Of a stretch of 64,000 nt of DNA, positions 1 to 9,560 are shown in pieces; position 1 is the first letter of the stretch; each line of letters starts with the position of its first letter. Made by a program: the position numbers and the translations under genes. A model generated the notes under the pieces. The model worked only from the letters and a program-made list of their open reading frames with translations. It was not told the origin of the DNA and did not search any database. The stretch comes from Candidatus Andeanibacterium colombiense (GTDB taxonomy: Bacteria; Pseudomonadota; Alphaproteobacteria; Sphingomonadales; Sphingomonadaceae), in the NCBI GenBank assembly GCA_029202985.1, contig CP119316.1, positions 2,480,001-2,544,000 on the forward strand, read 5' to 3'.

Positions 1-508
1 GCACCGGCTGATCGCGGCGGTGCGCGGGGGCGCGTCGAACAATTTCTACGTCACCGCCTACAACGACAATGCCAACAAGCAGGCGCTGGCGAAATTGTGG
101 GACGACCTCGGCCCGGTCCCGGTGCTCGAGCCGCGCAGCGAGCGCGACGGGTTCTTCTGGTTCGGCCCGCAAGGCACGCTGACGCCGTTCCACCACGATC
201 TGACCAACAATCTGCTGGTCCAGGTGATGGGCCGCAAGAAGGTCCAGCTGGTGCCTTCGTGGGAAGTCGGGCGGATGAAGAATGCGGTCCATTGTTTCAG
301 CGGGCGCGAGCCGGCGGAGTGGGAAGCGGGCGACCCCACCTTGCCGCCCAAGCTCGAATGCACGATCGGCCCCGGCGATGCGCTGTTCCTGCCGATCGGC
401 TGGTGGCATCATGTCGAGGCGCTCGACGTGTCGATCTCGATGAGCTTCACCAATTTCGCCGCCGACAACGACTTTTTCAGCGCCTATCCGGCGGACACGC
501 GCTTTTGA
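1..508 (+). CDS. Cupin-like/JmjC-domain protein, 3' part only
   Basis: The open frame runs in from the left edge (reading frame begins at base 2), so the N-terminus is missing and only about 168 residues are seen. The fold signature is visible: an HHD triplet near the middle, a G-R-K-K stretch, and GWWHHVEAL near the end. These are the Fe-binding H-x-D ... H positions of cupin-8/JmjC-type 2-oxoglutarate dioxygenases. Proteins of this family hydroxylate proteins or small molecules, but the substrate cannot be told here. It ends 84 bases before ftsH on the same strand. Family assignment is fairly sure; function is inferred from family only. Confidence 0.75.
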   Translation, partial: HRLIAAVRGGASNNFYVTAYNDNANKQALAKLWDDLGPVPVLEPRSERDGFFWFGPQGTLTPFHHDLTNNLLVQVMGRKKVQLVPSWEVGRMKNAVHCFSGREPAEWEAGDPTLPPKLECTIGPGDALFLPIGWWHHVEALDVSISMSFTNFAADNDFFSAYPADTRF

Positions 509-592
509 AACGCCTTGCCGCGCAAACGCGCGCGTTAGCTTGCCATTCAGCGCTCTTATCCTACATTGTCGGCTGAAAGGCAGGATTTGCGC

Positions 593-2554
<1,962 letters not shown>

Positions 2555-2668
2555 GCTGTTCCGGGACATCGCTTGCGGAAACAAAGCGGCCTCCTTATCC
2601 GTTGATGGCGGGCGCGGGCTTAGGCACCGCGCCTGCTCAACCATCCCGCACGGGCAACGGAGATTGCG

Positions 2669-2950
2669 ATGAAGAGACTTTTGCTGGCTGGTGCCGCGCT
2701 CACTCTGGGCCTCGGCCTCGCCGCCTGTTCGCAGGAAACCTCCGACAAGGCCGACCAGGCCGCCGATGCCGCCGGCGACACGGTCGAATCCGCCGCGAGC
2801 GACGCCTCGACCGCGGCCGCCGATGCCGCTTCCGATGTGAGCTCGGCGATCGATTCGGCGGAGGACAAGGCCGAGAAGGCGGCCGACGCCGCGGCCAAGG
2901 ACGCGAAGAAGGCGGTCAACGACGCGACCGACGGCAACCCCAAAACCTGA
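2669..2950 (+). CDS. Small alanine/aspartate-rich lipoprotein
   Basis: A 93-residue predicted lipoprotein. The N-terminus MKRLLLAGAALTLGLGLAAC is a lipoprotein signal with the lipobox L-A-A-C, cleaved before Cys20. The mature part is almost wholly Ala, Asp, Ser, Lys and Thr in a heptad-like rhythm (repeats such as DAA, DKA, DAAS), suggesting a long amphipathic helix or coiled coil tethered to the outer or inner membrane. A GGAG ribosome site lies about eight bases before the ATG. A GC-rich hairpin follows at 2957-2980. Similar small lipoproteins are common in sphingomonads, and no function is assigned. Confidence 0.8.
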   Translation: MKRLLLAGAALTLGLGLAACSQETSDKADQAADAAGDTVESAASDASTAAADAASDVSSAIDSAEDKAEKAADAAAKDAKKAVNDATDGNPKT

Positions 2951-2956
2951 CGCTCC

Positions 2957-2980
2957 GGGCGGCCTGCGAAGGGGCCGCCC
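2957..2980. terminator. Hairpin between convergent genes
   Basis: GGGCGGCC, an 8-base loop, then GGCCGCCC form a perfect 8-bp stem lying between the stop codons of the lipoprotein gene (2950) and the DUF3667 gene (2983). It is well placed to terminate both, although the following T-run is short. Confidence 0.6.
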
Positions 2981-2982
2981 GT

Positions 2983-4026
2983 TCACCCCGTCATCCCCAG
3001 CGCCAGCAGCGCGGCCGCGAACAGCAGCGCCACCACCACGATGAACAGCAGCAGCGCGAGAGTCCGCCATAAAGCGGAAAACACGCGGAGCTGATAGGCG
3101 CCTCTGACCTGCGCGAAGATATGTACGGTCGGCACCGCCACCATCAGCGGCGCGATCACCGAAGCCGGCGTGCCAAGCGTGCCCGCAATCGCCAGCACCA
3201 CGAACAGCAGCGTCATGAAGGCGATCGAGTAGGTGACGAACACCGCATGATCATACAGCCCGAAGCGCCGCCGCCACAGGAACAGCAGCGCGACGAAGGG
3301 CAGCGACAACGGGATCAGCAGCCACGAGAATTTGTAGCTGTTCGACTGCAATTTGTAGAGCATCAGCCCAGGGTTCTTGCGCCATTTCTCGATCCCGTGA
3401 TCGAGCCGCGCCTCGAGCGCGCCGGGATGTGCGCGGTTCAAGCCGGATCCGCCCAGCAGGCCTTTCGGAATCTCGTTCGCCTGGATCAGATCGTCGTCGA
3501 TGTCGGCGATGCGCTCCTCGATCTCGCCGCGCCGCGCGGTGCCCGCGGCGTTGCGCGTACGCTCGGCGATCAGCTCCGCGCGCTCGCGCTTCAGCTGCGC
3601 GGTCATCAGCTCGCCCGGCCCCTCGACCTTGTATTCCGGGTCGATCTCGGTCGGCGCGGAAATACCCGTCACCTGGAACGCGGCGAACATCAGGAACACC
3701 GCGAACAGGAACAGCGCCATCGGCGAGACGTAGCGCGCGCGGTGCCCGTCGATATAGTCGCGGGTCAGCCGCCCGGGGCGGAGCGCCAGCATCGGCAGGG
3801 TGCGCCAGGTCTTGCCGTCGAAATGCAGCACGCCGTGCGCGATGTCATGGAGGAACGCGCCGAAAGTGCGGTGGAGGTGTGCGGCCTGGCCGCAGGCGGA
3901 GCAGTAATGCCCCGCCAGCACCGCGCCGCAATTAAGGCAGGCGCTTTCGGCGAAATGGCCGTGATCGAGCGGCGCGATAGCAGCGCCCTTCGCGCTGCTA
4001 TCCGGTGTTTCCGGCAAATCGTTCAT
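2983..4026 (-). CDS. DUF3667 domain membrane protein
   Basis: A 347-residue protein. The N-terminal part carries a zinc-ribbon-like pair of CxxC motifs (CLNCG and CSACG, about residues 31-50), followed by the R-P-G-R-L-T and RYVSP motifs typical of DUF3667. Hydrophobic segments occur near residues 105-120 and in three to four helices in the last 110 residues. A charged central stretch (about 130-230, rich in E, R, K and D) is probably cytoplasmic. AAGGGGG precedes the ATG. The role of DUF3667 is unknown. The domain call rests on the zinc ribbon plus the membrane layout. Confidence 0.8.
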   Translation of the reverse strand: MNDLPETPDSSAKGAAIAPLDHGHFAESACLNCGAVLAGHYCSACGQAAHLHRTFGAFLHDIAHGVLHFDGKTWRTLPMLALRPGRLTRDYIDGHRARYVSPMALFLFAVFLMFAAFQVTGISAPTEIDPEYKVEGPGELMTAQLKRERAELIAERTRNAAGTARRGEIEERIADIDDDLIQANEIPKGLLGGSGLNRAHPGALEARLDHGIEKWRKNPGLMLYKLQSNSYKFSWLLIPLSLPFVALLFLWRRRFGLYDHAVFVTYSIAFMTLLFVVLAIAGTLGTPASVIAPLMVAVPTVHIFAQVRGAYQLRVFSALWRTLALLLFIVVVALLFAAALLALGMTG

Positions 4027-4072
4027 ACAGCCCCCTTGGGCCGACTATAGCGGCCCAAACGGAAGCTGGAAA

Positions 4073-4417
4073 TTACCCGTCGTAATCCGAACCGATCGAG
4101 GTCGAACGGGTCGGCGCGGCGGCGGTGATCCGCAGCGCTTCGGCCGACTGGCTGAGCGAGCCGATCTCGTCCGCTTCGTCCTCGTCGTCGGGCAGCACGC
4201 GCTGCAGCGACTGGGTCAGCGATTCCTGCAGTTCCTTCGGGCGCACCGTGGTCTCGGCGATCTCGCGCAGCGCGACGACCGGGTTCTTGTCGCGGTCGCG
4301 ATCGACGGTCAGTTCCGCACCGCCCGAGATTTCGCGTGCCCGCTGCGAGGCGAGCAGGACGAGGTCGAACCGGTTCGGGATCTTGTCGACGCAATCTTCG
4401 ACGGTAACGCGCGCCAT
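4073..4417 (-). CDS. rpoZ: DNA-directed RNA polymerase subunit omega
   Basis: A 114-residue omega subunit. It starts MARVTVEDC, has the conserved [13 protein letters not shown] helix (about residues 16-28), [10 protein letters not shown] (about 47-56) and an acidic C-terminal tail characteristic of alphaproteobacterial omega. Omega clamps the beta-prime subunit during RNA polymerase assembly and is involved in the ppGpp response in many bacteria. ATG at 4417 is preceded by GGAG at good spacing; an upstream in-frame ATG at 4483 would add 22 atypical residues. A convergence of biosynthetic genes such as spoT/folK downstream, seen in other genomes, is absent here. Confidence 0.95.
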   Translation of the reverse strand: MARVTVEDCVDKIPNRFDLVLLASQRAREISGGAELTVDRDRDKNPVVALREIAETTVRPKELQESLTQSLQRVLPDDEDEADEIGSLSQSAEALRITAAAPTRSTSIGSDYDG

Positions 4418-4532
4418 GGGCACTCCGGAAAAATAGAGCTTCAGGGAAGCGCGCCAGATAGGCTGCAGAGTCGCCGAAGTCAAGGAAATGCCGTGCTTGC
4501 TCCATTGCCGGGCCTATGCTCTTTGGCCGCCT

Positions 4533-5729
4533 ATGGAGAGCGATGACGAGTCCGGCGAAGCGGCGCCCTATGCCGATCCGGAACCCTTCTCGATTTCGGC
4601 GCAGGGGCTGGAGCTTACCTTCTATGCCTCGGGCGAAAGCCGGCTGAAGGCATTGCTCGATACGATCGCCGCCGCGCAGGCCTCGCTCAAGCTCTATTTC
4701 TACATCTTCTCGGCCGATGCCTGCGGCAAGCGGGTGCGCGATGCGCTGGCCGAAGCCGCCGCGCGCGGCGTGGAGGTCGTGCTGATCGTCGACGATTTCG
4801 GCTCGAGCGCGGACAGCCTGTTCCTGAAGTCGCTGATCGATGCCGGGGGCACGGTCCAGCGCTTCGGCGCGCGCTGGGGCGGGCGCTATCTGATCCGCAA
4901 CCACCAGAAGATGCTGATCGTGGATGACAAGGCCGCGATCATCGGCGGGTTCAACATCGCCCAGGCCTATTTCGATCCGCCCGAGAAGGATGGGTGGAAC
5001 GATCTCGCGGTGCGGGTCGAAGGCGCCGCGGTGAAGCAGCTCACCGAATATTATGCGATCCTCGCCCGCTGGACCGATGGCCGCAAGGTCAGGGTGATGG
5101 AAGCGCGCCGCCAGATGGCCAACTGGCAATCGGGCAGCGGGACGGTGCGCTGGCTGGTCGGCCGGCCGGGCAACCGCCTGAGCCCGTGGGCGCAAAGCGT
5201 GATCGGCGATATAAGGCGGGCGGCCCGGCTCGACATGATGGTCGCCTATTTCTCGCCGCGCTGGGGCCTGATCAAGCTGATCGGCAAGGTCGCGCAGCGC
5301 GGCACCGGCGAAGGCGAGGGCGCGCGGCTGCTGCTCGCTGCCAAATCCGACAATGCCGCGACGATCGGCGCGGCCCGCACCTCCTACGGCAAGATGCTGC
5401 GGAAGGGCGTCGCGATCTACGAATTCGAACCGGCCAAGCTCCACGCGAAGCTGATCGTGGTGGACGATGCGACCTATATCGGCTCGGCCAATTTCGACAT
5501 GCGCAGCCTCTACATCAATCTCGAGCTGATGCTGCGGATCGAGGATGCCGCGCTGGCAGCACGCATGCGCGACTTCATCGCCGGGCATCTGCCGCACTCG
5601 ACCGCGGTCACCCCCGAACTTTACGCGCAGCGCCGCACGCCGCTGCACCGGCTGCAATGGATCGTCAGCTGGTTCCTGGTGACGGTCGCGGATTACTCGG
5701 TGACGCGGCGGCTCAACGCGGGGCTTTAG
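4533..5729 (+). CDS. Phospholipase D-like/cardiolipin synthase family protein
   Basis: A 398-residue protein with two HKD motifs: HQKMLIVDDKAAIIGGFN (about residue 127) and HAKLIVVDDATYIGSANFD (about residue 309). Both halves are intact, so it should be catalytically competent. Family members condense phosphatidylglycerol to cardiolipin or act as phosphatidyltransferases at the inner membrane. No N-terminal double membrane anchor is present; a weakly hydrophobic helix near the C-terminus may give membrane contact. ATG at 4533 is preferred; an in-frame ATG at 4488 would add 15 unusual residues. It is divergent from rpoZ, sharing a roughly 115-base promoter region. Confidence 0.85.
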   Translation: MESDDESGEAAPYADPEPFSISAQGLELTFYASGESRLKALLDTIAAAQASLKLYFYIFSADACGKRVRDALAEAAARGVEVVLIVDDFGSSADSLFLKSLIDAGGTVQRFGARWGGRYLIRNHQKMLIVDDKAAIIGGFNIAQAYFDPPEKDGWNDLAVRVEGAAVKQLTEYYAILARWTDGRKVRVMEARRQMANWQSGSGTVRWLVGRPGNRLSPWAQSVIGDIRRAARLDMMVAYFSPRWGLIKLIGKVAQRGTGEGEGARLLLAAKSDNAATIGAARTSYGKMLRKGVAIYEFEPAKLHAKLIVVDDATYIGSANFDMRSLYINLELMLRIEDAALAARMRDFIAGHLPHSTAVTPELYAQRRTPLHRLQWIVSWFLVTVADYSVTRRLNAGL

Positions 5730-5813
5730 GGTTACACATGTGACACTTGTCCGCATATGTGTCCGCCCGCAGGAGTCCAGCATTCCTGCGGGTTTGCGCG
5801 GTGAGAGTGACAC
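5729..5813 (-). other. Intergenic 85-bp block element, copy A
   Basis: Read on the minus strand this has GTGTCAC, 42 bases, GGACA, 7 bases, GGACA, 3 bases, GTCAC, 1 base, TGTGTAACCC. The identical block order and spacing recur on the plus strand at 44233-44317. The 42-base part here holds a 9-bp perfect stem (CCCGCAGGA/TCCTGCGGG). The last blocks contain a near palindrome GTTACACATGTGAC. The element starts on the last base of the phospholipase stop codon. Function unknown; a regulator-binding region or a small repeat family are both possible. Confidence 0.6.
5764..5794 (+). terminator. Intrinsic terminator after the phospholipase-D gene
   Basis: CCCGCAGGA, a 9-base loop and TCCTGCGGG form a perfect stem followed by TTT. 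It lies about 35 bases after the stop codon and inside copy A of the block element. The rest of the gap up to 6088 shows no convincing gene on either strand. Confidence 0.6.
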
Positions 5814-6088
5814 ATCCGGCCTTTTGGGGAAATCGCCCGGCGCAGCCTTTCCCGTGCGACAAGCCGGCGCATTCTCGGCGCGATGATTGTTGGATTCGGG
5901 CATCCGGCGAGTGTGACGAGCCGGGGGCGTGTAGGAAAATGGTTTTGCTACAAGACCGGGGGCAGCGCCGGAAAAATTCAGAGCAGACGGATCCGGGCGA
6001 TGCCGGAGCCGCCGGCCGGACAGGGCCGGCGAAGCCCCTCCGCGCAAGCCAGTTTCCTACGGGTACGGGACCGTGCGGACGCCCCCGC

Positions 6089-7603
6089 CTATTCGTAATC
6101 GTAATTGCCGCGCTGGTCCTCGGCGAGGTCCGAGAATTTGGTGATCCGCGCTTCGAACTTCATCCGCACCTTGCCGGTGGCGCCGTGGCGCTGCTTGGCG
6201 ACGATCAGTTCGGCGAGGCCGTGGACCCGCTCCATATCGGCGGCCCAGGCATTGTGCGCTTCGTGGACTTTCATGTCGTCGCTGTCGACCGGGACCTTGG
6301 GCTCCTTGGCGGCGACGTAGTAATCCTCGCGGTACACGAACCACACCATGTCCGCGTCCTGCTCGATCGAGCCGGACTCGCGCAAATCGGAGAGCTGCGG
6401 GCGCTTGTCCTCGCGCTGTTCGACCGCGCGGCTGAGCTGCGACAGCGCGATCACCGGCAGCGCCAGTTCCTTCGCCAGCGTCTTGAGCCCGCGGCTGATC
6501 TCGGAAATCTCGTTCACGCGGTTGTCCTGCCCGCGGCCGCTGCCCTGGAGCAGCTGGAGGTAGTCGACCACGATCAGGCCGATGTCGTGGCGCCGCTTGA
6601 GCCGCCGCGCGCGGGTGCGCAGGGCGGCGATCGAAAGCGCGGGCGTGTCGTCGATATAGAGCGGCAGTTCGGCCAGCCGCTGGCTGGCGTAGGACAGCTT
6701 CTGGAACTCGTCGCGGCTGATCTTGCCCATGCGCAGGGCTTCGGACGAAATCCCCGCCTGCTCGGCGAGGATACGCGTGGCGAGCTGATCTGCCGACATT
6801 TCGAGGCTGAAGAACGCGACACCCGCGCCGACGCTCTTGTCGATCCCGTCCGCCCGGTCGCGCAGCAGGCGGTCGGCGGCGTTGAACGCGATGTTGGTCG
6901 CGAGCGAGGTCTTGCCCATGCCCGGGCGTCCGGCGAGGATGATCAGATCGGAATCGTGGAGCCCGCCGACCTTCTCGTTGATGCTGGTGAGGCCGGTGGT
7001 CTTGCCCGAGACATGGCCGCCCGAATTGATCGCGGTCTCGATCATGCCGAGCGCCTTGTGCGTCGCCATGCCGAAGCTCTGCGCCTCGCTCTGGCTCGAT
7101 GCCCCTTCGGCGACCTTGAACAGGGCCGCTTCGGCCTCGGCGATCTGCTCCATCGGGGCGACGCTCTCGGAGGTGTCGAGCGCGCCTTCCACCAGATTGC
7201 GCCCGACCGTCACCAGCTCGCGCAGCAAGGCGAGATCGTAGATCTGTCCGGCCAGCTCGCGCGGGGCCAGCAGGCCTTGCCCGTCGGCGGTCAGCCGCGC
7301 GAGATAGGCGACGCCGCCCAGCTCCCTGAGCGCCTCATCCGCTTCGAAATAGGGCTTGAGCGTGACCGGGGTGACCACCGCGTTGCGATCGAGCAGGATC
7401 ACGATCCGCTCGAAGATCCGCTGGTGGACCGGTTCGAAGAAATGCTCCGGCCGCAGCGGCGTGGCCATTTCCTCCATCACCTTGTTGTCGATCAGCACCG
7501 CGCCGATGAAGGCCGCCTCGGCCTCGATATTGGCCGGCAGCGCGCGCACCGGCACGGCGGCGGCTTCGGGGCGGGATCGGATCAGCAGGTCTTCGTCGGA
7601 CAT
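6089..7603 (-). CDS. dnaB: Replicative DNA helicase DnaB
   Basis: A 504-residue hexameric helicase that unwinds DNA at the fork and recruits primase. The DnaB N-terminal helical domain spans about residues 22-125. The RecA-like ATPase domain has Walker A GRPGMGKTS at 225-233, Walker B LIVVDYLQLL near 340, and the conserved ALSQLSRAVE and LRESGSIEQDAD motifs after it. GGAAG sits at suitable spacing before the ATG at 7603. No intein interrupts the ATPase domain. It is divergent from the UPF0262 gene. Confidence 0.97.
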   Translation of the reverse strand: MSDEDLLIRSRPEAAAVPVRALPANIEAEAAFIGAVLIDNKVMEEMATPLRPEHFFEPVHQRIFERIVILLDRNAVVTPVTLKPYFEADEALRELGGVAYLARLTADGQGLLAPRELAGQIYDLALLRELVTVGRNLVEGALDTSESVAPMEQIAEAEAALFKVAEGASSQSEAQSFGMATHKALGMIETAINSGGHVSGKTTGLTSINEKVGGLHDSDLIILAGRPGMGKTSLATNIAFNAADRLLRDRADGIDKSVGAGVAFFSLEMSADQLATRILAEQAGISSEALRMGKISRDEFQKLSYASQRLAELPLYIDDTPALSIAALRTRARRLKRRHDIGLIVVDYLQLLQGSGRGQDNRVNEISEISRGLKTLAKELALPVIALSQLSRAVEQREDKRPQLSDLRESGSIEQDADMVWFVYREDYYVAAKEPKVPVDSDDMKVHEAHNAWAADMERVHGLAELIVAKQRHGATGKVRMKFEARITKFSDLAEDQRGNYDYE

Positions 7604-7746
7604 ACGGCTTCCATGAGCGAACGGGACGCCTGGCGATAGTGCGATTTGGGGAGAGTGCGGAACTCAACTTGTGGACAGCGGTGGATATCGGGGACGGAGC
7701 AAATTCCTTGCCCGCCCGTGCTGCGGGTGCGAAGGTCGAGTCCTTC

Positions 7747-8241
7747 ATGGACCAGCCCGCCGACCATCATCGCATCAGCGAAATCGAGCTCGACGAATCG
7801 ACGATCATCGCCCGCAATGCCGATATCGAGCAGGAGCGGCGGGTCGCGATCTTCGACCTGATCGAGGATAACAAGTTCCGGCCGGTCCGCGCCGCCGCCG
7901 CCGGCCGCGACGGGCCGTGGCGGCTGCATCTGGCGGTGCAGGACGGGCGCCTGGCGCTGGCGATCGCCGACGATGCGGGCGCGCCGGTCGAGACCCTGCT
8001 GCTCGGCCTCGCGCGGTTCCGCCGGCCGGTGCGGGACTATTTCGCGATCTGCGACAGCTATTATTCTGCGATCCGCAAGGCCTCGGCGCAGGAGATCGAG
8101 ACGATCGACATGGCCCGCCGCGCGATCCACGATCAGGCGGCGCGGGTGTTGCTCGAAACCCTCGAAGGCAAGGTCGAAACCGATTTCGCGACTGCCAGGC
8201 GGCTGTTCACTTTGATCTGCGTGCTGCATATCAAGGGTTGA
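7747..8241 (+). CDS. UPF0262 family protein
   Basis: A 164-residue cytoplasmic protein of the alphaproteobacterial UPF0262 family, recognised by RNADIEQERRVAIFDLIEDN near the N-terminus, the FRRPVRDYF segment and the C-terminal TARRLFTLICVLHI. The biochemical role is not known. ATG at 7747 with AAGG upstream is preferred; an earlier in-frame ATG at 7639 would add 36 residues that do not look like the family. Next gene starts 24 bases downstream, so the two may be co-transcribed. Confidence 0.85.
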   Translation: MDQPADHHRISEIELDESTIIARNADIEQERRVAIFDLIEDNKFRPVRAAAAGRDGPWRLHLAVQDGRLALAIADDAGAPVETLLLGLARFRRPVRDYFAICDSYYSAIRKASAQEIETIDMARRAIHDQAARVLLETLEGKVETDFATARRLFTLICVLHIKG

Positions 8242-8265
8242 GAGCGGCAGGGGTAGTCAGGGCGC

Positions 8266-8961
8266 ATGGGCAGGAAGAAGCGAGGCTTGACGCGATGGCG
8301 CGTGCTGGGCGCGCTGCTGCTTGCGGCGCTGGTCGGCGGCGCCTGGCTGTGGTGGCAGTTCATCCACTGGACTCCGTCGCGCGTGCAATATCCGGTGCAG
8401 GGCGTGCTGATCGGCGCGGACGACGGGCGCGCCAATTTCGTCGCCTTCAAGGCGATCGGCGCCGATTTCGCCTATCTCGAGGCATCCGATGGAGCCGCCG
8501 GGCGCGACCCGTGGTTCGCGCGCAATATCGATGCGGCGCGCGCTTCCGGCCTGCCGTTCGGCGCGGTGCATCGTTACGATCCGTGCATTCCGGCCGATCG
8601 CCAGGCGGCCAACTTTGTCACCGTGGTCCCGCGCGACGACACGCTGCTGCCCCCCGCGGTCGAACTCGACAAGCTGACCGGCGATTGCCCCGCAGTCAGC
8701 GATGCGGCGGTCGAAAGCGAGCTGATGACCTTCCTCAACCAGGTCGAAGGCCATGCGGGCAAGCCGGCGATCCTCAAGATCTCGCAGGGATTCGAGCAGC
8801 GCTATCACCTTGCCGCGACGATCGACCGCACGCTGTGGCTGACCCGCGACCGGTTCGAACCGGACTATACAGGGCGCCCGTGGGTGCTGTGGACCGCCAA
8901 TTCCGCGCTACGCTCGGAAGCCGGATCGCTGCCCGCGCGTTGGGTAGTCGCGCAACCGTGA
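8266..8961 (+). CDS. GH25 lysozyme-like membrane-anchored protein
   Basis: A 231-residue protein with a basic N-terminus, one membrane anchor (about residues 12-32) and a periplasmic domain resembling glycoside hydrolase family 25. It shows FAYLEASDG (family FxYIKATEG), a PFGAVHRYDPC strand (family GxYHF) and a late VLWTAN strand. The usual catalytic pair L-D-x-E appears here as V-E-L-D, so the acidic residues seem exchanged or shifted. The first Asp position reads GVLIGADDG. Either the chemistry is altered or the domain only binds peptidoglycan. AGGGG precedes the ATG, and cdd follows 13 bases later. Confidence 0.7.
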   Translation: MGRKKRGLTRWRVLGALLLAALVGGAWLWWQFIHWTPSRVQYPVQGVLIGADDGRANFVAFKAIGADFAYLEASDGAAGRDPWFARNIDAARASGLPFGAVHRYDPCIPADRQAANFVTVVPRDDTLLPPAVELDKLTGDCPAVSDAAVESELMTFLNQVEGHAGKPAILKISQGFEQRYHLAATIDRTLWLTRDRFEPDYTGRPWVLWTANSALRSEAGSLPARWVVAQP

Positions 8962-8974
8962 GAGGAGCTCTGGC

Positions 8975-9406
8975 ATGAACGAGGATTCGGTCGGCGACGG
9001 GGTGGGCCGCGACGAACTGGTGATCGCCGCTCGGCGCGCGCGAGAGAACGCTTATGCGCCCTATTCGAACTTCGCCGTCGGCGCCGCGCTGCGCTTCGCC
9101 GACGGGACGGTGGTGACCGGCGCCAATGTCGAGAACGCGAGCTACGGCCTGAGCCTGTGCGCCGAGACGGTCGCGGTGGCGAAGGCGATGGGCGAGGGCC
9201 ATCGCGGCGGGCTGGAAGCGGTCGCGGTGATCGGCTCGGGCGCCGCTCCGGTCACGCCCTGCGGCCGCTGCCGCCAGATGCTGTTCGAACTGGCCGACCT
9301 CGGGGGAACCGACCCGGTGGTCTGGTGCGCGAGCGACGAGGAAGTGATCGCGGCAACGCTGGCGGACCTGCTTCCGCGCGCGTTCGCGCCCGGCAGCCTG
9401 GAATGA
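8975..9406 (+). CDS. cdd: Cytidine deaminase
   Basis: A 143-residue homotetrameric-type cytidine deaminase of pyrimidine salvage, converting cytidine and deoxycytidine to the uridine forms. The zinc site is complete: C-A-E (SLCAETVA, about residue 62) and PCGRCRQ (about 91-97). The substrate-binding motif YSNFAVGAAL lies near residues 30-39 and N-V-E-N-A-S-Y in the usual place. AGGAG stands eight bases before the ATG. Small gap to the GH25-like gene suggests an operon. Confidence 0.95.
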   Translation: MNEDSVGDGVGRDELVIAARRARENAYAPYSNFAVGAALRFADGTVVTGANVENASYGLSLCAETVAVAKAMGEGHRGGLEAVAVIGSGAAPVTPCGRCRQMLFELADLGGTDPVVWCASDEEVIAATLADLLPRAFAPGSLE

Positions 9407-9560
9407 TTCTCCGCGCGATGATCCCGATGGCCGGGCTCGAGCCGGAGATCGCGCCGCGGGAATTCGAAGGCCGGCAAGAGAAGAATGCGCCGAAACCGAG
9501 CGGCCGCACGGAGCGATAAGCGCGCCCATGCGTTAAAGCCCGAGGGGATCGCTTTTCCGC

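Noticed and set aside
4023..6047. Very long minus-strand open frame opposite the phospholipase-D gene
   Set aside because: It is Arg/His/Pro-rich, runs through rpoZ and an intergenic region, and has no family match; it is the antisense shadow of high-GC coding DNA. Similar shadows at 5747-7639 (+), 9252-11195 (-), 36836-39163 (-), 38919-40823 (+) and 44233-46611 (+) were left out for the same reason.
9403..9519. 38-codon frame starting inside the cdd stop (ATGA)
   Set aside because: The overlap looks like coupling, but the product is short, Pro/Glu/Arg-rich and unlike any known protein, and no hairpin or conservation evidence supports it.
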